A stretch of 64,000 nt of DNA, from the NCBI GenBank assembly GCA_031082125.1, contig JAVHLM010000018.1, forward strand, positions 24,648 through 88,647. Direction: 5' to 3'. How positions within the stretch are numbered: the stretch's first letter is position 1; every line of letters begins with the position of its first letter. This document shows, one piece after another, positions 59,786 to 64,000 of this stretch. A model generated the notes under the pieces. The model was not told the origin of the DNA, did not search any database, and was given only the letters and a program-made list of their open reading frames with translations. The stretch is from Candidatus Eremiobacterota bacterium. Lineage in GTDB: Bacteria > Vulcanimicrobiota > CADAWZ01 > Ess09-12. The position numbers and the translations under genes are program-made.

Positions 59786-61570
59786 TTATGCGGGAGGCTC
59801 ATCCTTGCAGGGAAGCGTAAAATAGAAGGCCGCGCCCCCGTCCTTTTCCGCATGAGCCCATATGCGGCCGCCGTGCCTCTCTATTATGCGCTGCACGATG
59901 GCGAGCCCCACGCCGGAGCCCTCGTACTCACCGGGACGGTTAAGGCGCTCAAAGACTCCGAATATGCGGTCTGCGTCATGCATGGCAAAGCCTATCCCGT
60001 TGTCCTTCACAAAATACACATTTTCGGCGCCTTGCCTCTCAGAGCCGATTTCAATCACTGCCTTCTCCCGCGCTGCGGTAAATTTGATCGCGTTTGATAT
60101 CAGGTTCACAAAGACCTGCCTGAGGAGCGCGGGATCTGCGAGGCAGGAAGGAAGGGGGCCTGTGCTGATATCTAGTGTCCGGCCGCTCCATTTGCTTTTG
60201 AGATCGTCCAGGATAGAGAGCACAATTCCGGAAAGCTCGATGCACTCCTTCACCACTATCTTACGGCCGGTATTGGAGAGTGAGAGGAGATCGGCTATAA
60301 GCTTCTGCGCTTCGCGTGCACTCTTATTGATAATCCGGATATGCTCCTGCTCCTCATCGGGAAGATCGCTGACTGGGCCATCCAATATCACGGCCGAGAA
60401 GCCTTCAATGATGGAAAGGGGAGTCCTCAGGTCATGGGAAACGGAATAATTGAAAGCCTCAAGCTCCTTGTTGGCATACACAAGATCGGCAGTTCTCTCG
60501 CGGACGCGCTGCTCAAGCTCCTCATTGAGCCTGAGTATCTCGTCCTGAGCCTTTTTTCTCTCGGTGTGATCCCGGATAATCTGCTGCACTATGGGCTTCT
60601 TGCCCACCTGCGTCATGTTGGCAGTCACATGAACCGGGATATGCTTCCCTGAAGAGGACTTCACTTCAAAATCGCCGTCAATAACGGCGCCTTCTTCGGC
60701 AAGCTTCCTGAATTGCTCATGGACCTCTTCCCTTGAGGCGGGGCTGTAAATCTCATGGAAGTCCAGGCCTATCAGGCTGTCTCTCCCGGTCTCCAGAAGG
60801 TGCGCCGCGGACCTGTTGCAGAGCTCAATGGTGCCGGTCGCCGGGTCCATCCATATTATGGCATCAAGGGCATTCTCAAAGATTAGCCTGAAGCGCTCCT
60901 CGCTTCTGCGCAGCGCGTCTTCGGCCTCCTTGCGCTGCAGCACGATTGAAGCCTGGTTGATGAAGGCCTCTATAAGCTCGATGTTCCTGAGCTCACTTCC
61001 CTTCTCCAGGATGAGGGCGGCGCTCCCGAATACCTTCCCTTTCCTGGAAAATCCCATGACATGGACGTTTCCGAAGGAAAACCTCTCCTCGATGAAGCGG
61101 CACACCTCCCGGGGAATCCTCTCGAAGGCCAGGTCAAATATGCCCCGGGGAGGGGTGACAATCTTGCAGGAGAGAAGGGGGGCGACGGCCTCTTCCGTCA
61201 TGGGCATCTTCATGGCCAAGAGGTCCACTCCGAGCATGGCCTGCAGCTCCCTCAAAGGCTCTTGATCGCCCAGCACCACTTCAGGGGAGAAGACTCCCGA
61301 TTCCTTGTCGCAGGAGCTCACGAAGGCAAAGAGGGCTCCCGTGATCTCCCTGAGCTTTTCACCGATGAAACGGTACACGGACTGCCCTTCAAGAAAATCC
61401 ACGAACTCCATGGCCGTCCCGGAGAGAAACTTGATGTTCGCATATTCTGACTCCTCCAGGCGGCATTCCATCAAGGAGAGCTCTGCCTTGAGGCCTTCTA
61501 TCTTTTTTTCCAGTGAGCCTGTTTCCCTCTGCAGACCCTCATGGGCCGGATTGTCATTACTTTTCCCCAC
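59786..61570 (-). CDS. Soluble PAS-type histidine kinase
   Basis: 594 residues from GTG 61570 (GGAGG seven bases upstream); TTG 61585 is a longer start. A coiled coil near the N-terminus, a GAF-like domain (about 55-205), a PAS domain (about 220-340, RFRLIFENALDAIIWMDPAT), then HisKA (NYSVSHDLRTPLSIIEGFSA) and HATPase (FVNLISNAIKFT, FVKDNGIGF, GSGVGLAIVQRIIERHGG). No membrane helix, so it senses a cytosolic ligand. No response regulator gene adjacent: an orphan kinase. Confidence 0.92.
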   Translation of the reverse strand: MGKSNDNPAHEGLQRETGSLEKKIEGLKAELSLMECRLEESEYANIKFLSGTAMEFVDFLEGQSVYRFIGEKLREITGALFAFVSSCDKESGVFSPEVVLGDQEPLRELQAMLGVDLLAMKMPMTEEAVAPLLSCKIVTPPRGIFDLAFERIPREVCRFIEERFSFGNVHVMGFSRKGKVFGSAALILEKGSELRNIELIEAFINQASIVLQRKEAEDALRRSEERFRLIFENALDAIIWMDPATGTIELCNRSAAHLLETGRDSLIGLDFHEIYSPASREEVHEQFRKLAEEGAVIDGDFEVKSSSGKHIPVHVTANMTQVGKKPIVQQIIRDHTERKKAQDEILRLNEELEQRVRERTADLVYANKELEAFNYSVSHDLRTPLSIIEGFSAVILDGPVSDLPDEEQEHIRIINKSAREAQKLIADLLSLSNTGRKIVVKECIELSGIVLSILDDLKSKWSGRTLDISTGPLPSCLADPALLRQVFVNLISNAIKFTAAREKAVIEIGSERQGAENVYFVKDNGIGFAMHDADRIFGVFERLNRPGEYEGSGVGLAIVQRIIERHGGRIWAHAEKDGGAAFYFTLPCKDEPPA

Positions 61571-61585
61571 CGCGACATCCTCCAA

Positions 61586-61807
61586 AGCAAACCGGGAAAA
61601 ACCATGAACAGGCAGGGTTGGTGCCCATCCATGGTTTCATCCCGAAAAATGAAAACAGAAAATAAGACTCTTCACTTGAATTACCCGGAGAGCAGAGCCT
61701 TCGATAACGTGAAAAAGATCAGAATTCACTGATTACGCCGGTTATGATGCTGGATAAAGAAAGCATAAGCTCCAGCAGACAACAGAGAGTGAAGTCTTCT
61801 CTGCTTA
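61586..61807. other. Intergenic stretch without a gene
   Basis: Between the histidine kinase and the small basic gene, 222 bases. I see no gene, terminator or repeat; sequence is AT-richer than its surroundings. Confidence 0.4.
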
Positions 61808-61936
61808 TTATTTGGCTTTCTTTACTGGCGCTGCTTCTGCCGCTGGCTTCGCTGCTGGCTTCGCTGCCGGCTTTGCCGCAGATTTTGCAGCAGCTTTCTT
61901 CTTTTTCTGCACATTTTTGGGATTCTTGTCCCCCAT
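61808..61936 (-). CDS. 42-residue Lys/Ala-rich basic protein
   Basis: ATG 61936 with AAGGAG eight bases upstream, stop TAA at 61810-61808. MGDKNPKNVQKKKKAAAKSA then repeated AAKP (three times) and EAAPVKKAK. It resembles short basic proteins starting MGDK(S/N)PK known to me from other bacteria and the Lys-Ala tails of histone-H1-like proteins. It likely binds DNA or RNA. No membrane segment. Confidence 0.8.
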   Translation of the reverse strand: MGDKNPKNVQKKKKAAAKSAAKPAAKPAAKPAAEAAPVKKAK

Positions 61937-62068
61937 CGATATCACTCCTTCTTAGTCAGTCTTACTCAGAAGAGTAGCATATATAATAAATTTTCCTCTC
62001 CTCCGGGGAGTTCCTTCCGACTTTCGAGAGTTTTTTAAGAGAGGGTTTCCTTCCTGGGTTTTTCGTGG

Positions 62069-62097
62069 TTGCCATACTTTCTCTTTTCTGCTACAAT
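62069..62097 (+). promoter_or_regulatory. Sigma-70-type promoter of the gene at 62142
   Basis: TTGCCA (62069-62074), 17 bp, TACAAT (62092-62097): 4-5 of 6 at each box. It lies 45 nt before ATG. Confidence 0.55.
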
Positions 62098-62141
62098 AAT
62101 AGCTCACTAAATTTGCAACTTTTGTTTCAGGGAGGGTCCTT

Positions 62142-63026
62142 ATGAGAAAAACAGCAGCGGCACTTTTCATTCTTCTGGCACTCATCGCCTTCGGGCAATG
62201 GAGCATCCCTGCCTTCGCGGCAGGTGACGACACGGTGGAATTCAAGGGGACAATCGGCGAAGAGCTCAACAAGATCGATGTCGATCAGCTCGTCGATAAA
62301 GTTTCGCAGGTCCTTGAAAAATACAAGTGCTCCGACGATGATGTGGCACTCCTCACGGACACCACGGAGGACTTCATCAAGTCCGTCAACGACTACCTGA
62401 AGCACCTCAAGGCTGCGGATCCCGACAAGTTCGTCGTTGCGCCCCACGATGCGCTGAGAGAGTTCTGCCTCAAGCTCGAGAGCTTCCTGAAAAAATACAA
62501 TGTCACCGTGGAGGACACCCTTCTCGTGGGAGGCTCCCTCACCGATGTGGCGATGAGCATGAAAGAGGATGCGGGTGCCCAGGGCGACACTGCAGGGGAA
62601 GGTGCAAAGAACATCGCATCTAAAGAGGAAGTGGACGGCGTTTTCAACCTGCTGCTGGAGTTTTCAAAAAAGCATAAGATCATGGCCGCCGACCTCGTGC
62701 CCGTCATTTACCGCATCAGCGATATCGGCCTTACCTTCGTGCAGAACAAGGTGAGCATGAAGAAACTCAAGGAGGCAGGGGGAAGGTGGAGAAAGCGACT
62801 CTACGACCTTGGCGTCTCCAAGGAGCAGGCTGACGGCCTCTACGATTCCCTCGTGGCCTTCATTTACAAGTATCACATAAGCCTCAGGGAAATCGTGCGG
62901 CTCAACAAGCAGATAAACAAGGCGCTGAAGGCCGGCAAGGAAGAGCAGAAGCAACTGGAGCAGCAGAAGCAGCAGCAGGAGCAGCAGGAGCAGCAGAAAA
63001 AGCCGGAGGAGCAGAAGCAGTCATAG
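62142..63026 (+). CDS. Exported helical protein with Gln-rich tail
   Basis: 294 residues, GGGAGGGTCC before ATG. Signal peptide AAALFILLALIAFGQWSIPA. The mature chain is helical and charged (IDVDQLVDKVSQVLEKYKCS), with a repeat-like arrangement of LLxxFxKKY/H (LESFLKKYNVT; LLEFSKKHKIM; VAFIYKYHISL). The tail is almost pure Gln/Glu/Lys (EQKQLEQQKQQQEQQEQQKK). Unknown family; periplasmic or secreted. Confidence 0.7.
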   Translation: MRKTAAALFILLALIAFGQWSIPAFAAGDDTVEFKGTIGEELNKIDVDQLVDKVSQVLEKYKCSDDDVALLTDTTEDFIKSVNDYLKHLKAADPDKFVVAPHDALREFCLKLESFLKKYNVTVEDTLLVGGSLTDVAMSMKEDAGAQGDTAGEGAKNIASKEEVDGVFNLLLEFSKKHKIMAADLVPVIYRISDIGLTFVQNKVSMKKLKEAGGRWRKRLYDLGVSKEQADGLYDSLVAFIYKYHISLREIVRLNKQINKALKAGKEEQKQLEQQKQQQEQQEQQKKPEEQKQS

Positions 63027-63046
63027 AGCACCGATGAAAGATTGTG

Positions 63047-63349
63047 TCAGGCGAGAAGCTCAGCGGCTTTCTGGCGAATCGTGCCCTCTATCTGGTCCTT
63101 GAAAAGAAAGGCTGCAAAGGGAAGGTCTCCTTTGATATCAACACGGGAGGCCCCGACAATAATGGATCCCGAGATGCCGAAGCCCATGATGTGAAAGCCG
63201 AACCGGCATGAGTGATCATCCCATTGCTCAGAGAGCCTGCTTATCTGGTCGCCATACTCCTTTTTCATCTCCTGGAGGAACTGATGCATCTTCCCAAGTG
63301 CCTCAGCTACAGGGAGTCTGGTATTCAGTGAAACATGAAATCCTGCCAT
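63047..63349 (-). CDS. Polyhydroxyalkanoic-acid-system (PHA_gran_rgn) protein
   Basis: 100 residues from ATG 63349 (AAGGAG upstream); the longer frame lacks such a site. Sequence (AGFHVSLNTRLPVAEALGKM, WDDHSCRFGFHIMGFGISGS, DIKGDLPFAAFLFKDQIEGT) fits PF09650, small proteins linked to PHA granules but common in other genomes. Its start lies 4 nt after the stop of the histidine kinase, so it is the second gene of that operon. Confidence 0.85.
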   Translation of the reverse strand: MAGFHVSLNTRLPVAEALGKMHQFLQEMKKEYGDQISRLSEQWDDHSCRFGFHIMGFGISGSIIVGASRVDIKGDLPFAAFLFKDQIEGTIRQKAAELLA

Positions 63350-63353
63350 GGCT

Positions 63354-64000
63354 TCACTCCTTCTGGGGCTTGAATGTGACCATGAATTTTGTCCCCGCGT
63401 CCGGGTAGATGCCAAAGGTTCCCTGAATCTGGCTTGCCAGGTCTGATACGAGCTGCAGGCCCAGCGTGGAGGGGTTTTCAAAGTCATAATCGCAAGGAAA
63501 TCCTACACCGTTGTCGCTGACGGCAAGAGTCACCGTTCCATCTTCTGACTGGGAGAGGGCAAGCCGCACTGCTCCCTTTTTCTCACCGGGGAAAGCGTGT
63601 TTCATCGCGTTGGAGAGAAGCTCATGGACTATGAGCCCCAGCGGTATCGCCGTGCTGATGGTGAAAGAAAGGCTCTCGGCTTCCACGGAGAGGGTGACAT
63701 TGCTTCTCCCGTAGGAAGCATTGATAAAAGCCGCAAAGTCCCTGAGATACCCGCTGAAATTCACCAGCGAGAGGCTCTCTGACTTGTAAAGCTTCTCATG
63801 AACAAGGGCCATGGTCTTCACGCGGTTCTGGGCCTCCCTGAAAACCTCTTTCACCGCAGGGTCCTTCAAATTGCCCGCCTGGAGGCTCAGGAGGCTTGAG
63901 ACAACCTGCATGTTGTTTTTCACCCTGTGATGGATCTCCCTGAGGAGGACCTCCTTCTCTCTCAATGATGACCTTATCTGCTCCTCGGACTGCTTTCTCT
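63354..64000 (-). CDS. HisKA_2-type histidine kinase (partial, runs off the right edge)
   Basis: C-terminal 215 residues seen; the frame is still open at the window edge. [20 protein letters not shown] carries the phospho-His of HisKA_2/HWE-like kinases; the ATPase has [14 protein letters not shown] (N box), VSDNGVGFP (G1) and [15 protein letters not shown]. HisKA_2 kinases often act with PAS sensors. The sensor part is outside the window. Confidence 0.92.
   Translation of the reverse strand, partial: RKQSEEQIRSSLREKEVLLREIHHRVKNNMQVVSSLLSLQAGNLKDPAVKEVFREAQNRVKTMALVHEKLYKSESLSLVNFSGYLRDFAAFINASYGRSNVTLSVEAESLSFTISTAIPLGLIVHELLSNAMKHAFPGEKKGAVRLALSQSEDGTVTLAVSDNGVGFPCDYDFENPSTLGLQLVSDLASQIQGTFGIYPDAGTKFMVTFKPQKE

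Noticed and set aside
1-64000. tRNA, rRNA, insertion sequence or prophage
   Set aside because: I saw no T-loop-like sequence with a folding stem, no transposase, integrase or phage structural gene.

Overview
The window comes from a GC-rich bacterium with densely packed genes. Predicted lipoproteins, type IV pilus / type II secretion pseudopilins, a secretin-like fragment, M16, M1 and M29 peptidases, GGGtGRT and NifU-like proteins, ECF sigma control and Ser/Thr-kinase-like proteins with LRR or ankyrin partners point to a free-living, probably diderm, poorly characterised lineage (an Eremiobacterota/Xenobia-, Riflebacteria- or Wallbacteria-like candidate phylum would fit). This placement is a guess from gene content; there is no rRNA or ribosomal marker here. 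I saw no tRNA, rRNA, CRISPR array, prophage or insertion sequence.

Layout. 1-9.3 kb: a partial protein with seven-residue GPDIK repeats, a ZU5/GH64-like lipoprotein, M29 and M1-like peptidases, a GIY-YIG/DUF2087 pair and an esterase. 9.5-15.5 kb: a Ser/Thr kinase with ankyrin repeats, then a pilus/secretion cluster (PilX-like, GspF/PilC and two pseudopilins). 16-35 kb: mixed exported, membrane and hydrolase genes, including a fused M16 protease, a papain-like protein, an NlpC/P60-like protein, a C39-like membrane protein, an MFS transporter, a pseudokinase, a macro domain protein and an odd prepilin-leader/zinc-ribbon fusion. 36-44.5 kb: small leaderless low-complexity genes around an operon of a membrane pseudokinase, an LRR protein and a NadD-like enzyme with a signal peptide. 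45-53 kb: a 760-residue HNH protein behind a consensus promoter, a phosphodiesterase, an Rh/Amt-type transporter, a GNAT enzyme and a tandem-pore channel. 53.5-64 kb: a lethal-factor-like metalloprotease divergent from a DUF1521 autocleavage-type protein, an ECF sigma/anti-sigma operon, the GGGtGRT/NifU-like pair, two histidine kinases, a 42-residue basic protein and a PHA-system protein.

The most interesting signal is a scattered set of about ten single genes whose products lack signal peptides, begin M-x(2,3)-I, and are polar, Pro/Gly/Ser-rich or coiled coil. Several carry domains seen in secreted effectors: a papain-like core, an HExxH domain like anthrax lethal factor, an NlpC/P60-like fold, and a DUF1521 GDPHV self-cleavage site. 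Most are preceded by direct repeats with an 11-bp period (TTNACA-N5-TTNACA, or CTGTAA in the other orientation), the architecture of PhoB/PhoP-family operators. I propose a candidate secreted-effector regulon under one OmpR/PhoB-type regulator. Neither the regulator nor a matching secretion machine lies in the window.

A second theme is three kinase-like proteins. One keeps its catalytic aspartate. The other two have lost it (Asp to Asn) together with the glycine loop, so they look like pseudokinase scaffolds.
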